Below are positions 36,763 through 45,411 of a stretch of 64,000 nucleotides of DNA, piece after piece (positions within the stretch are counted from its first letter, which is position 1; the number at the start of each line of letters is the position of its first letter). Location of the stretch: contig NZ_CP115842.1 of assembly GCF_013318015.2 (NCBI RefSeq), positions 744,001 through 808,000 of the forward strand, read 5' to 3'. This stretch comes from Agrobacterium tumefaciens (GTDB lineage: Bacteria > Pseudomonadota > Alphaproteobacteria > Rhizobiales > Rhizobiaceae). The notes beneath the pieces were generated by a model that was not told where the DNA came from, made no database searches, and saw only the letters and a list, made by a program, of their open reading frames with translations. Made by a program: the position numbers and the translations under genes.

Positions 36763-37566
36763 TTATCGCGGATCGCAACCGGGATCACCGACCCGGCAAC
36801 CGCCCTGAAAGTTTTCCGAAGCGGGCGCGCGGCGTGGATCATCCCACTGGCGGCGCTCCGGACGACGCTGGCCTTCGTCCTGATTTGGTTGGCGATCGCG
36901 ATTGCGGTCGCGATTTTCTTCCTCGAACCGAGGACGGTCACCATCTCGACGCGGCCTGTCCTGGTTTCCATCGCCCCGGTTTCTGTCACCCTGGTTCCAG
37001 TCGCCGTAACGGCGCTCCCAGCGGCCATCATTCGGTCCACCGCCCTGACGCGGATCGCGCCATTCATCCCGGCGGCCATCACGCCATTCGTCGCGCGGAC
37101 GCGGGCGTTCCCAGTCACCGCGCGGCGGCGGAGGCGCAGCATTCCAGTAACCGCCTGATGGCGGCGGACGACGCCAGCGGTCACGCTCGCGGTAGAAGTC
37201 ACGGTCACGATAATAACGGTCCCAATAACGACCGGCTTCGAAGGTGATCACGGGAACGCCGAGATCGCGGTAATAACGCGGCTCAACGTAGACCCGGTTC
37301 TGCCTGAACGTCGTCTGGATGTAACGACCGGCGACCCAACCACGACCGCTGACGAAAGAGACGTCGCACCACGGCGTATCGGACAGGCAGCCATGTACCG
37401 TCAATGGTGCGCCGACCGGGATCACGACCACGGCCGGATAGGCTGTGCTCGGACCGGAGCGCATATTCACATTCGCGGTGGCAAAGCCGCGAGTCGCAGC
37501 TTCGGCAAGGGCCGGCGCGGCGAGCATGGCCACCAGCGCAATTGCGCCAAACAGTTTTTTCTTCAC
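36763..37566 (-). CDS. secreted SH3-domain protein with Arg/Asp/Trp-rich tail
   Basis: A 267-residue exported protein. Residues 1-24 form a signal peptide ([20 protein letters not shown] core). Residues about 27-88 are a bacterial SH3 domain ([20 protein letters not shown], then [20 protein letters not shown]), a fold often binding peptidoglycan or peptides. From about 110 the protein is a low-complexity tail rich in Arg, Asp, Trp, Pro, Gly with [13 protein letters not shown] and DRNRD-type units, ending in a short Cys-containing motif [13 protein letters not shown]. Likely periplasmic or envelope-associated; function unknown. Related SH3 proteins with such tails are common in Rhizobiaceae. 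Confidence 0.8.
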   Translation of the reverse strand: MKKKLFGAIALVAMLAAPALAEAATRGFATANVNMRSGPSTAYPAVVVIPVGAPLTVHGCLSDTPWCDVSFVSGRGWVAGRYIQTTFRQNRVYVEPRYYRDLGVPVITFEAGRYWDRYYRDRDFYRERDRWRRPPPSGGYWNAAPPPPRGDWERPRPRDEWRDGRRDEWRDPRQGGGPNDGRWERRYGDWNQGDRNRGDGNQDRPRRDGDRPRFEEENRDRNRDRQPNQDEGQRRPERRQWDDPRRAPASENFQGGCRVGDPGCDPR

Positions 37567-37824
37567 TTACTTCTCCTCAAGCAAAAGCCCGCTTTGCCCT
37601 TGTCGGCGTCCATCGATTTCGATGGACGAGCATGCGTTCCACATACTGCCATGACTGGAAAATACGCCGTGTTCCATGAACGCAGCATGAAACAAATTGC
37701 AACCCGTTTCAGTTCCACCTGCGGCAATGAAGCACCCGGGAATTTGCCGACGGAATGTGCCGCCGGTCTTGACTTCGGGGATCAATCATCCGACTTCAAT
37801 GCAACAGCAATATGGAGCATAACC

Positions 37825-38571
37825 ATGAGCGAAACCGCACAGACGACCGTCGACCAGAGCGAAGTGGATCGCTTCTCCGCGATGGCTGCGGAATGGTGGA
37901 GCCCGACGGGCAAGTTCCGGCCGCTGCACAAATTCAACCCGGTGCGGCTTGAATATATCCGCAACCGCATCTGCGATAATTTCGGCCGCGACCCGAAGGC
38001 GCACCGCCCGCTTGAAGGGCTGCGTGTGCTGGATATCGGCTGCGGCGGCGGCCTGCTTTCCGAACCCGTGGCGCGCATGGGCGCGGACGTGGTGGGCGCC
38101 GACCCTTCAGAAAAGAATATCGGCATCGCCTCCACCCACGCCCGTGAAAGCGGTGTCAGCGTCGACTACCGCGCCGTGACCGCCGAACAGTTGCTGGAGG
38201 CGGGCGAAACCTTCGACGTCGTCCTCAACATGGAAGTGGTCGAGCATGTGGCCAATGTCGATCTCTTCGTCACCACCTGCGCGAAAATGGTGCGCCCCGG
38301 CGGGCTGATGTTCGCCGCCACCATCAACCGCACGCTGAAAGCCCGCGCGCTCGCGATCTTCGCCGCCGAAAACGTATTGCGCTGGCTGCCGCGCGGCACC
38401 CACCAATATGAGAAGCTGGTTCGCCCGGATGAGCTTGAACGGCCGCTGGTGGCCAGCGGCATGGATATCGTCCACCGTACCGGCGTCTTCTACAACGTAT
38501 TGCAGGACCGCTGGAACCTCTCGCCGGACATGGAAGTCAACTACATGATGCTGGCGAAAAGACCCGCATAA
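37825..38571 (+). CDS. ubiG: ubiquinone biosynthesis O-methyltransferase
   Basis: A 248-residue SAM methyltransferase performing both O-methylations in ubiquinone synthesis. Family features are [20 protein letters not shown] and [12 protein letters not shown] at the N-terminus, SAM motif [44 protein letters not shown] and the UbiG-specific [20 protein letters not shown] and [15 protein letters not shown] 37825 with TGGAG 9 bases upstream gives the family length; the frame is open far upstream without similarity. Monocistronic, convergent with DUF1178. Confidence 0.95.
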   Translation: MSETAQTTVDQSEVDRFSAMAAEWWSPTGKFRPLHKFNPVRLEYIRNRICDNFGRDPKAHRPLEGLRVLDIGCGGGLLSEPVARMGADVVGADPSEKNIGIASTHARESGVSVDYRAVTAEQLLEAGETFDVVLNMEVVEHVANVDLFVTTCAKMVRPGGLMFAATINRTLKARALAIFAAENVLRWLPRGTHQYEKLVRPDELERPLVASGMDIVHRTGVFYNVLQDRWNLSPDMEVNYMMLAKRPA

Positions 38572-38606
38572 AGCCAGCGCACCCAATTCGCCGGTCATGA
38601 ACGACG

Positions 38607-38637
38607 GATGACGTCGCCCTAAGTGGTGGACGTCATC
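38607..38637. terminator. hairpin between convergent ubiG and DUF1178 genes
   Basis: GATGACGTC (38607-38615) pairs perfectly with GACGTCATC (38629-38637) around a 13-base loop. No long T-run, so weak or Rho-assisted termination is more likely. Confidence 0.55.
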
Positions 38638-38653
38638 AAAATCGTAGGCAAAC

Positions 38654-39082
38654 TCAATTCACATCATCGGGCAGCACCGGCAACGGTGCAATCTCGATGC
38701 CCTCGTCAATCAGGGCCTTCGCGTCCTGGGCAGACGCGTGGCCGATGATGCCGCGTTCGTCGGCCTCGCCATAATGGATCTTGCGGGCTTCTTCGGGAAA
38801 TTTATCGCCGACATCTTCCGCATTCGCGCGGATATTGGCGACCGCTTCGCGGATTTTTGCGAGCGCCTCTTTTCTGGCCGCGTCCATGGCGAGCGTCTGG
38901 CGTTCGTCTTTTTTGCGGGCGGTGGAGACCGAAGGCGCCATCAGAAGTTTGGAAACCTGCGGGGAATTGCACATCGGGCAGGACAGGAAGCCGCGCTGCA
39001 ACTGATTGTCGAAATCGTCGCTTCCGGAAAACCAGCCTTCGAACTCATGGCCCTTTTCACAGGCCAACGCATAACGGATCAC
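38654..39082 (-). CDS. DUF1178-family protein
   Basis: A 142-residue protein of the DUF1178 family, widespread in alphaproteobacteria. The N-terminus is a small zinc-ribbon-like module (YALACEKGHEFEGWFSGSDD, then FLSCPMCNSPQVSKLLMAP, with Cys at CEKGH and CPMC). A basic helical middle and HYGEADERGIIGHASAQDAK near 105-125 follow. Role unknown. Overlaps the nitrilase stop by ATGA and is the last gene of comF-grxC-nit-DUF1178, an order conserved in rhizobia. Confidence 0.88.
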   Translation of the reverse strand: MIRYALACEKGHEFEGWFSGSDDFDNQLQRGFLSCPMCNSPQVSKLLMAPSVSTARKKDERQTLAMDAARKEALAKIREAVANIRANAEDVGDKFPEEARKIHYGEADERGIIGHASAQDAKALIDEGIEIAPLPVLPDDVN

Positions 39083-39930
39083 GCCGCCTCACCTCCAGCA
39101 GGAATAACCGTGTCCAGTCCGAACTCGCGGGCATTGCGCAGATTGGGGATTTTCCCGCGCGCGGCAGCCACGAGAGACGTGTCGATCTCTGCGAAAATGA
39201 TCTCTTCCCCGGCGCCACCGGCCATTGCCAGCACCTTGCCCCAGGGGTCGATGATGATGGAATGGCCGAACGTGACCCGCCCGTCCTCATGCAGGCCGGC
39301 CTGTGCGGCGGCAATGACGAAAGCGCCGTTTTCAATGGCGCGGGCACGCAGCAGAATTTCCCAGTGGGCTTCCCCTGTCTGGCGGGTGAAGGCGGCCGGA
39401 ACCGTCAGAACCTCGGCGCCGGCGAGTGCCTCCGCCCGGAAAAGCTGCGGGAAGCGCACATCGTAGCAGATCGCAAAGCCGAATTTCCCCAGTGGCAGCT
39501 CAGCAACGCGAGCGACAGCGCCGGGTTCGTAAGCCGCACTTTCGCGCCAGCTTTCGCCATTGTCGAGATCGACATCGAACATATGGATCTTGTCATAGCT
39601 GCAGATACGCGAACCGTCAGGCGCAAACAGAAAACCGCGATTGGCAATCTTGCCATCCGGGCGGGCAATCGCTGTCGAGCCGACATGGACATGGATGCCG
39701 AGTTCGCGTGCCAGCCGCGCGGCGGTCGCAACGATGATATCGCCATCGTCGTCACGCAGCTGGGCGCGAAGCGCCTGCCTGTCCTTCTGGAGAGCGCCGG
39801 TCATTTCCGGCGTCTGAACATAGACAGCGCCCGCAGCCGCAGCAACACGTACCAGGCGCTCCATATCGGCGGCATTTTTCACCGTATCGACACCCGAGCG
39901 CATCTGAATGGCGGCAGCCTTGAAAATCAT
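39079..39930 (-). CDS. carbon-nitrogen hydrolase (Nit1/Nit2-type amidase)
   Basis: A 283-residue nitrilase-superfamily amidase. The catalytic triad is visible: Glu in VYVQTPEMTGAL near 45, Lys in YDKIHMFDVDLDNGESWRES near 113, and Cys in GFAICYDVRFPQLFR near 148. The closest functional families are deaminated glutathione amidase and omega-amidase, metabolite-repair enzymes; linkage with glutaredoxin mildly favours the former (inference). ATG 39930 (MIFKAAAIQMRSG) gives the family start; 30 more upstream residues are open but unlike the family and would overlap grxC. Confidence 0.9.
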   Translation of the reverse strand: MIFKAAAIQMRSGVDTVKNAADMERLVRVAAAAGAVYVQTPEMTGALQKDRQALRAQLRDDDGDIIVATAARLARELGIHVHVGSTAIARPDGKIANRGFLFAPDGSRICSYDKIHMFDVDLDNGESWRESAAYEPGAVARVAELPLGKFGFAICYDVRFPQLFRAEALAGAEVLTVPAAFTRQTGEAHWEILLRARAIENGAFVIAAAQAGLHEDGRVTFGHSIIIDPWGKVLAMAGGAGEEIIFAEIDTSLVAAARGKIPNLRNAREFGLDTVIPAGGEAA

Positions 39931-39959
39931 CACGTCCTCCGTATCGAAAATCGAGCCGA

Positions 39960-40214
39960 TTAAGCGGCAAGCATAACGTCGAGTTTGCCAGCACGCTCCA
40001 GTGCATGTAGATCGTCGCAACCGCCGATATGCTGGCCGTTGATGAAGATTTGCGGGAAGGTCGTTCCGCCGGATTTCTCGATCATTTCCTGCCGGTACTC
40101 CGGCGTCGTCGTCGCGTTATATTCGGCGTAATCGACGCCCTTGCTGTCCAGCAACGCCTTGGCGCGCGCGCAATAACCACAAAAATCCCGTGTATAGATC
40201 GTTACCGGTGCCAT
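39960..40214 (-). CDS. grxC: glutaredoxin 3
   Basis: An 84-residue dithiol glutaredoxin that reduces protein disulfides using glutathione. The active site is CGYC at residues 12-15 in place of the textbook CPYC, a variant usual in alphaproteobacteria. GGTTFPQIFINGQHIGGCDD holds the cis-Pro and glutathione-binding loop. Lies 29 bp upstream of the nitrilase start and 60 bp after comF. Confidence 0.94.
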   Translation of the reverse strand: MAPVTIYTRDFCGYCARAKALLDSKGVDYAEYNATTTPEYRQEMIEKSGGTTFPQIFINGQHIGGCDDLHALERAGKLDVMLAA

Positions 40215-40274
40215 GTATTTCGAAGCCTCGCAAACGTGTGCTGAAACGCACGATATCCTCGTTTCATTCAGGCT

Positions 40275-41066
40275 TCATATAGGACCGGAAATGGCCATTG
40301 CAAAGGTCAAAACGGTCACATCCGTAGCACCCGCCTTCCGCAAGACGCGACTTGCCGCGCCCACCGTCGCACCAGTGGTATAAACATCATCCACCAGCAC
40401 CACTCGCTTGCCATAAACATCGGTTTTTCGGCCGGGCGCTATTGCAAAAGCACCCCGCACATTGTCCTGCCGGGCAAGCGCTGAAAGCCCCACCTGCCGC
40501 TCGGTCGGCTTCACGCGCAACAGCGTGCCGGCAAGCAGCGGTTTGCCGGTGGCCTTGGCCAGATGCCGTGCGAGCTCAGCGGACTGGTTGAAACGGCGAC
40601 GCCAGAAGCGGTGGCGATGCAGCGGAACCGGCAAGATACAGTCGCAGCTATCAACCGTTCCGTCGCTTGCCCGCAGCATCCACAGCGCCATGAAACGCGC
40701 AAGATCGGTCCGGTCCTGATATTTCAGCCGGTGTACGAGTTTACGCGCGGTTCCCTCATGGCTGGCAACAGCACGCAAACGGTCGAAAGGCGGTGGGTCG
40801 GCGATGGCTTGTGCGCTCACAATACCCGCGCCGTGATCCCGGGCGAAGGGGATACCCAGAACCTCGCAAAAAGGCCGATCGATAAAGGCCACATCCCGCC
40901 AGCAATCCGCACACAGGGCACCCTCGCCGCCGGTCATGCGGGAACACCCTGCGCAAGTGGGAGGATAGACCATGCGGAAGGCCGAGTGCAACACGCTGCG
41001 TGCCGCCATCGACACCGTCGCGGACTTCGACAGCAATCCCGAAAACAAATCTTCACCAGCGCCCAT
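40275..41066 (-). CDS. comF: ComF-family phosphoribosyltransferase-like protein
   Basis: A 263-residue ComF protein. The N-terminal zinc module has PPTCAGCSRM and ALCADCWRD Cys pairs near 37-60. The C-terminal type I phosphoribosyltransferase fold has ILPVPLHRHRFWRRRFNQS and the PRPP loop VVLVDDVYTTGATV near 225. In naturally competent bacteria ComF assists DNA uptake; in others its role is unclear. ATG 41066 (MGAGEDLF) sets the start; the frame runs upstream antisense to the neighbouring methyltransferase, which I reject. Divergent from that gene across 144 bp. Confidence 0.9.
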   Translation of the reverse strand: MGAGEDLFSGLLSKSATVSMAARSVLHSAFRMVYPPTCAGCSRMTGGEGALCADCWRDVAFIDRPFCEVLGIPFARDHGAGIVSAQAIADPPPFDRLRAVASHEGTARKLVHRLKYQDRTDLARFMALWMLRASDGTVDSCDCILPVPLHRHRFWRRRFNQSAELARHLAKATGKPLLAGTLLRVKPTERQVGLSALARQDNVRGAFAIAPGRKTDVYGKRVVLVDDVYTTGATVGAASRVLRKAGATDVTVLTFAMAISGPI

Positions 41067-41210
41067 GAGGTTGACTTTAGCGCCGAACGGGTGCCTTTGC
41101 GAGAGAGATATGTTTCGGCCTCTGACCGGAAAAACAATGCCCGAAGCGGCATGACAGCAACGATGCGGCCCGCCGATCCCAAAGGCGCTACAGGCCGAGC
41201 AGGCACGACG

Positions 41211-42092
41211 ATGGATATTCTCTTTGACCAGGCCCTGATCGAACAAAATCGCCGCCGGGCGTGGAACCGGCGTGACGACAAGGCCCTGTTTCTTCTCGAC
41301 ATGGCCGCCGACGAGTTTGCCGACAGGCTCGCCATCGTCGAGCGCCGTTTCGAGACCGCAATCGAACTGCACGGCGGGACGGGCATCACCGCCCGGCGTG
41401 TGACTGAGACGGGCAAGGTGGAATCCATCCGCCGTATCGAGACGGATACCTCCTTTGCGACGGATGGGAATCTGCCGCAGGTGGCCTCCATGGAGCATCT
41501 GCCGCTCGAAGAAGCCTCCGCCAATCTCATTGTTTCCCCGCTTGCCCTCCACCTCACCAACGACACCCCCGGTGCGTTGATCCAGATAAGGCGGGCGTTA
41601 AAGCCGGACGGGCTGTTTCTCGGAGCCATTCCCGGCAGCGGCACATTGCAGGAACTGCGCGACGTGCTGTTGACGGCAGAAGCCGAGTTGACCGGCGGCG
41701 CCAGCCCGCGCGTCATTCCCTTTGCCGATGTGCGCGATGTTGGCGCACTGTTGCAGCGTGCCGGTTTTGCGCTTCCCGTCACCGACGCGGAAACTTATAC
41801 GGTGCGTTACGACTCGATTTTTCCGCTGATGCGCGATCTGCGCGCCATGGGCATGGCCAATCCGCTGGCAAGCCGCAGCAGAAAACCGCTCAATCGCGCT
41901 TTTTTCCTGCGGGCAGCGGAGCTTTACGCCGAACGTTATTCCGATCCGGACGGGCGGATCAGAGCCACGTTTTCCATCATCTATGTCTCAGGCTGGGCAC
42001 CGCACGAGAGCCAGCAGAAACCGCTGAAACCTGGTTCCGCCAAAATGCGCCTTGCCGATGCCTTGAAGACGACCGAAGTCAAGCTTTCCTGA
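41211..42092 (+). CDS. SAM-dependent methyltransferase, BioC/NDUFAF5-like
   Basis: A 293-residue class I methyltransferase of the BioC/NDUFAF5 group. It starts MDILFDQALIEQNRRRAWNR, then ADRLAIVERRFETAIELHGG (motif I region; the glycine loop is degenerate), VASMEHLPLEEASANLIVS, LHLTNDTPGALIQIRRALKP and DGLFLGAIPGSGTL. The mitochondrial homologue NDUFAF5 hydroxylates an Arg of complex I subunit NDUFS7 and is encoded widely in alphaproteobacteria, so a complex I assembly role is possible. In-frame ATGs at 41151 and 41163 exist; 41211 matches the family N-terminus. Confidence 0.82.
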   Translation: MDILFDQALIEQNRRRAWNRRDDKALFLLDMAADEFADRLAIVERRFETAIELHGGTGITARRVTETGKVESIRRIETDTSFATDGNLPQVASMEHLPLEEASANLIVSPLALHLTNDTPGALIQIRRALKPDGLFLGAIPGSGTLQELRDVLLTAEAELTGGASPRVIPFADVRDVGALLQRAGFALPVTDAETYTVRYDSIFPLMRDLRAMGMANPLASRSRKPLNRAFFLRAAELYAERYSDPDGRIRATFSIIYVSGWAPHESQQKPLKPGSAKMRLADALKTTEVKLS

Positions 42093-42109
42093 TAGGCGTA
42101 GCGCAGGCC

Positions 42110-42280
42110 TCAGATGTTGGCAAAAGTATCGGCGAGGAACTGGAATACAGCATTGATGTTGCTGCCGATGGTGGCTCCGCCACCGATGATGGTGGCGGAA
42201 ATAACGCCGACGATCAGGCCGTATTCGACTGCGGTCGCGCCGTTTTCGTCTTTAAAGAAACGAATAAAACAATGCAGCAC
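42110..42280 (-). CDS. Flp-type class IVb pilin, solitary
   Basis: A 56-residue pilin precursor. The leader CFIRFFKDENG ends at the prepilin-peptidase site, G followed by ATAVEYGLIVGVISATI, with Glu at +5 position and Tyr next to it as in Flp pilins; a single hydrophobic helix and a short SNINAVFQFLADTF tail follow. I favour a GTG start at 42280 because GGAG lies 8 bases upstream; an ATG at 42301 would add seven residues. No tad/cpa assembly genes are in this window. TATAAT (42323-42328, minus strand) suggests its own promoter. Confidence 0.85.
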   Translation of the reverse strand: MLHCFIRFFKDENGATAVEYGLIVGVISATIIGGGATIGSNINAVFQFLADTFANI

Positions 42281-42395
42281 GGGATATTCTCCATCCGCCA
42301 TCCGGTGATTACGCTAACCGGCATTATATATTGCTAAAATCGAATTTATACTATGCCACGGGCATGAGGAATCCGTTACCGATGATGGTAAACGA

Positions 42396-42710
42396 TCAGC
42401 AACCGCTCTCGCTGCTATAGCCCGTCACGACACAGGGCATCTCGGGCATCGGCTGGGTTATGCTGCGGCGGATGGAATAGGTCTTGCCGGCATCGGTCTT
42501 CTTGATGGAGCCGGTGCTTATCATGTCGTAATTGTCGGAGAACTGCGCGACGCGCGTTGATGATTTTCCGGCAAGCATGGGGGTGACTATCAAGGAAAGA
42601 GCAATCACAGCCGTCCCGAAAAGCAGCGCGACATTAAGAACGCCGGTGCGACGGGATTTGTTGGAGTAAGACTGACGACCTTCCACCGTCTTCCAGAAAT
42701 CCTCGTTCAT
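42396..42710 (-). CDS. small single-span membrane protein, unknown function
   Basis: A 104-residue protein that I do not recognise. Residues 1-24 are polar (NEDFWKTVEGRQSYSNKSRR), residues about 25-46 are one membrane span (VLNVALLFGTAVIALSLIVT), and the remainder is an outside segment with ISTGSIKK and a C-terminal pair of Cys. Topology suggests cytoplasmic N-terminus and periplasmic C-terminus. ATG 42710 is preferred over 42722. Lies 115 bp upstream of the pilin on the same strand, so a functional link with the pilin is possible but not shown. Confidence 0.7.
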   Translation of the reverse strand: MNEDFWKTVEGRQSYSNKSRRTGVLNVALLFGTAVIALSLIVTPMLAGKSSTRVAQFSDNYDMISTGSIKKTDAGKTYSIRRSITQPMPEMPCVVTGYSSESGC

Positions 42711-42872
42711 AGCCAACCTCATACGCGCAGTTTACCGCTTCTTTAGCTTAACAATCTGCCAGAGGGTGCTGAACGATCTGTTAACACAGCCTCGTTTTGG
42801 CACGGTAAAGCGGAGTTACGGGATGTTTTCAACAGGCTGCGCGAGGGGATGGAACCCGCCAGGTAGGTCGCT

Positions 42873-43286
42873 TTAAATCAAATCCTGAAGGAAGGGGATG
42901 AGCGGCTCGTCGGCCGGCGGCATCGGATAATCACGCAGAGCCTGCGGCTTTACCCATTTAATTGCCTGTCCTTCGCGCCCATGGGCCATGCCTTCATAAC
43001 GACGGCACACGTAAAGCGGCATCAGCAGGTGAAAAGTCTCGTAGGTATGGCTGGCGAACGTCAGCGGCGCAAGGCAGGCTATCTTGGTCTTGATACCCAG
43101 CTCCTCGTCCAGCTCGCGGACAAGGGTCTCCTCCGGTGTTTCGCCTTGTTCCACCTTGCCGCCTGGAAATTCCCACAGGCCGGCAAGCGACTTGCCCTCA
43201 GGTCGTTGCGCCAGAAGAATACGGCCGTCCTGATCGAGAAGGGCGCAGGCGGCAACCAGCAGGATTTTTTTGCCCGCTTCGCTCAT
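42873..43286 (-). CDS. mutT: 8-oxo-dGTP diphosphatase (Nudix hydrolase)
   Basis: A 137-residue Nudix enzyme that hydrolyses 8-oxo-dGTP to prevent mutation. The Nudix box is complete: GGKVEQGETPEETLVRELDE then ELGI (GX5EX7REUXEEXGU), residues about 42-64. AQRPEGKSLAGLWEFPGG is typical of MutT. The N-terminal strand KKILLVAACALLDQDGRILL and C-terminal WVKPQALRDYPMPPAD match the family. It overlaps the GNAT gene by ATGA; last gene of the ppiC-argJ-GNAT-mutT run. Confidence 0.92.
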   Translation of the reverse strand: MSEAGKKILLVAACALLDQDGRILLAQRPEGKSLAGLWEFPGGKVEQGETPEETLVRELDEELGIKTKIACLAPLTFASHTYETFHLLMPLYVCRRYEGMAHGREGQAIKWVKPQALRDYPMPPADEPLIPFLQDLI

Positions 43287-44059
43287 TCTTCACCAGCCTT
43301 GCGCCAGTAGCGATAGGAATAGGCCTCGGTGAAGCCGAATTTTTCATAAAGTGCAATCGCGGGCGCATTTGTGGAGACGACCTGCAACCAGGCGCTTTTG
43401 GCGCCGCTGATGCGGGCCCAGCGCAGTGCTGACGCCAGCAGCTGCGTGCCGAGGCCCTTTTTCCGCTGCGACTTCTCGACATCGAGGGAAAGAATGCCGG
43501 CAAGATCGTTATCCTGCACGCAGATAACGGTGGCAAGTGCGCTGCCCCCTGCTTCTTCGTTGATGAACAGGCCAAGGGTCGGCTTGATCGAACTGAGGAT
43601 TTCAGCGATCGCCGGGCGCAGGGTCGGGTCGCCATCGCTGACCTTGATGCTCGCCTCGACAAAACGGCCAATATCGTGGCTCGGCAGGCTGACCAGCGTT
43701 TCCGGCAGTTCCATGCCAGCGAGATCGGCCGTCATGACCTTGACCTCCTCAACCATGGACCAGCCGTCCTTTACCAGAAAATCCTTGAGCTGCGGCGGCA
43801 TCAGCGTCGTTTCGCGCACCACCAGCGGACGGCCGAAATCCTCGAAGCGCTTGCGCGCCTTTTCCAGCCGCACCGCGCAGTTTCCATAATCGGAAGGATC
43901 GAGCGGCACCACGCAATTGATGCGTTTTGATGGATGCGACCCCGTCAGGCGGATTTGCCAGCTACCGTCATAAATCACCGACGAGGCCGGCCATGCCCGA
44001 AAGCTGACTGCTTCCAGACGGCGAACCAGCGGCAGATTGACGATTTTATTGTCCTGCAT
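43283..44059 (-). CDS. GNAT-family N-acetyltransferase
   Basis: A 258-residue protein. The C-terminal GNAT domain (about 130-258) has AGILSLDVEKSQRKKGLGTQ, the acetyl-CoA pyrophosphate loop (RKKGLG), then LLASALRWARISGAKSAWLQ and ALYEKFGFTEAYSYRYWRK. The N-terminal half has an alpha/beta layout without clear motifs. Acceptor substrate unknown. ATG 44059 (MQDNKIVNLP) is chosen; an ATG at 44074 is possible. Between argJ (18-bp gap) and mutT (ATGA overlap), an arrangement preserved in rhizobia. Confidence 0.88.
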   Translation of the reverse strand: MQDNKIVNLPLVRRLEAVSFRAWPASSVIYDGSWQIRLTGSHPSKRINCVVPLDPSDYGNCAVRLEKARKRFEDFGRPLVVRETTLMPPQLKDFLVKDGWSMVEEVKVMTADLAGMELPETLVSLPSHDIGRFVEASIKVSDGDPTLRPAIAEILSSIKPTLGLFINEEAGGSALATVICVQDNDLAGILSLDVEKSQRKKGLGTQLLASALRWARISGAKSAWLQVVSTNAPAIALYEKFGFTEAYSYRYWRKAGEE

Positions 44060-44077
44060 TCTCTTCGGCTCCAACGG

Positions 44078-45319
44078 TCAGCTCCGGTAGTCGCCGTTGA
44101 TCGCAACATATTCCTTGGTCAGGTCGCACGTCCATACGGTGGCCTTGCCCTCACCGAGACCGATGTCAACCTTCACCGGAATGTCTTCCAGCCGCATCAC
44201 GGCGGTGGTCTCCGCTTCCGAATAATCCGGATCGCGTTCGCCATTGACGGCAACGCGTACGCCGCCGAACCAGATTGCAAGGCGATCACGGTCGGCCATT
44301 TCACCGGATTTGCCCACAGCCATCACGACGCGACCCCAATTGGCATCTTCGCCGGCAACCGCAGTCTTCACCAGCGGTGAGTTGGCAATCGAAAGGGCGA
44401 TCTTCTTGGCAGCGACATCGTTTTCCGCGCCGGTAACGGTGACTTCGACCATCTTGCGTGCGCCTTCGCCATCGCGAACCACCTGCAGGGCCAGATCTTT
44501 CAGGAGATCGTTCAAGGCGGCGCGGAAGGAGGAAAGCCGCTCGTCATCGGCGCGCGTCACCTTGACCTGACCGTCCTCAGCCGCCGCACCTGTCGCAAAC
44601 AACATCAGCGTATCGGAGGTGGAGGTGTCGCTGTCAACAGTCACGGAATTGAAGGTCGGGCCGACACCGGCGGAAAGCAGCGATTGCAGCGCGGCCGGAT
44701 CAATATCGGCATCCGTCACCACGAAAGAAAGCATCGTCGCCATATCGGGCGCGATCATGCCGGCACCTTTGGCGATACCGTTGATGGTGACCACGACACC
44801 GCCGATTTCAGCGGTGCGGGTCGCGACCTTGGGATAAGTGTCGGTCGTCATGATTGCCTTGGCGGCTTCCTGCCAGAAATCGGCTTCAGCCATGCCCTGC
44901 ATGTCGCCCAGAACCCCGGCGAACTTGGTGGCATCAAGCGGTTCGCCGATTACGCCGGTCGATGCCAGAAACACTTCATTTTCAGAGCAGCCGACGGCAG
45001 CGGCTGCGGATTTCGCCGTCAACTCGGTCGCGGCCTTGCCTTTGACGCCGGTAAAGGCGTTTGCGTTACCGGAATTGACCACCACGGCGCGCGCCACGCC
45101 GCCGCCGAGATTGGCGCGGCAGAAATCAACGGGGGCCGAGGGGCATTTCGATTTCGTGAAAACGCCAGCCACGCTTGCCGGCTTGTCGAACACCATCAAC
45201 AGAACGTCGGTCCGGTTCTTGTACTTGATGCCGGCGGCAGCCGTCGCCATGCGAACACCACGCAGTGCGGGCATGTCGGGATAGGATTTCGGAGCGAGCG
45301 GGGAAACGGCAACGGACAT
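44078..45319 (-). CDS. argJ: bifunctional glutamate N-acetyltransferase / amino-acid acetyltransferase
   Basis: A 413-residue arginine-biosynthesis enzyme that transfers acetyl from N-acetylornithine to glutamate. It self-cleaves between Ala and Thr in [14 protein letters not shown] near residue 193, the new N-terminal Thr being the nucleophile. Other family stretches: [60 protein letters not shown] and [17 protein letters not shown], and the C-terminal [10 protein letters not shown]. Follows the ppiC-type gene after a hairpin. Confidence 0.96.
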   Translation of the reverse strand: MSVAVSPLAPKSYPDMPALRGVRMATAAAGIKYKNRTDVLLMVFDKPASVAGVFTKSKCPSAPVDFCRANLGGGVARAVVVNSGNANAFTGVKGKAATELTAKSAAAAVGCSENEVFLASTGVIGEPLDATKFAGVLGDMQGMAEADFWQEAAKAIMTTDTYPKVATRTAEIGGVVVTINGIAKGAGMIAPDMATMLSFVVTDADIDPAALQSLLSAGVGPTFNSVTVDSDTSTSDTLMLFATGAAAEDGQVKVTRADDERLSSFRAALNDLLKDLALQVVRDGEGARKMVEVTVTGAENDVAAKKIALSIANSPLVKTAVAGEDANWGRVVMAVGKSGEMADRDRLAIWFGGVRVAVNGERDPDYSEAETTAVMRLEDIPVKVDIGLGEGKATVWTCDLTKEYVAINGDYRS

Positions 45320-45375
45320 GGGAAAGCGCCTGAGATTCTGGAAACGGGGAAGATTTGAAAGTGCCTGAGATGAAG

Positions 45376-45398
45376 CGGGGCGGCCTGTGGCCGCCCCG
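45376..45398. terminator. hairpin between the PpiC-type gene and argJ
   Basis: CGGGGCGGCC (45376-45385) pairs perfectly with GGCCGCCCCG (45389-45398) around a 3-base loop. On the transcript strand (minus) only scattered T follow, so it may attenuate, leaving some read-through into argJ. The gap of 92 bp leaves room for a separate argJ promoter. Confidence 0.65.
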
Positions 45399-45411
45399 TA
45401 ACATGGTTTTA

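Noticed and set aside
40563..41210. Long N-terminal extension of the BioC-like methyltransferase
   Set aside because: The extension runs antisense through comF and has no similarity to the family; the start at 41211 fits.
41067..41552. 162-residue N-terminal extension of ComF
   Set aside because: Lies antisense to the methyltransferase gene; ComF family starts at the zinc module near 41066.
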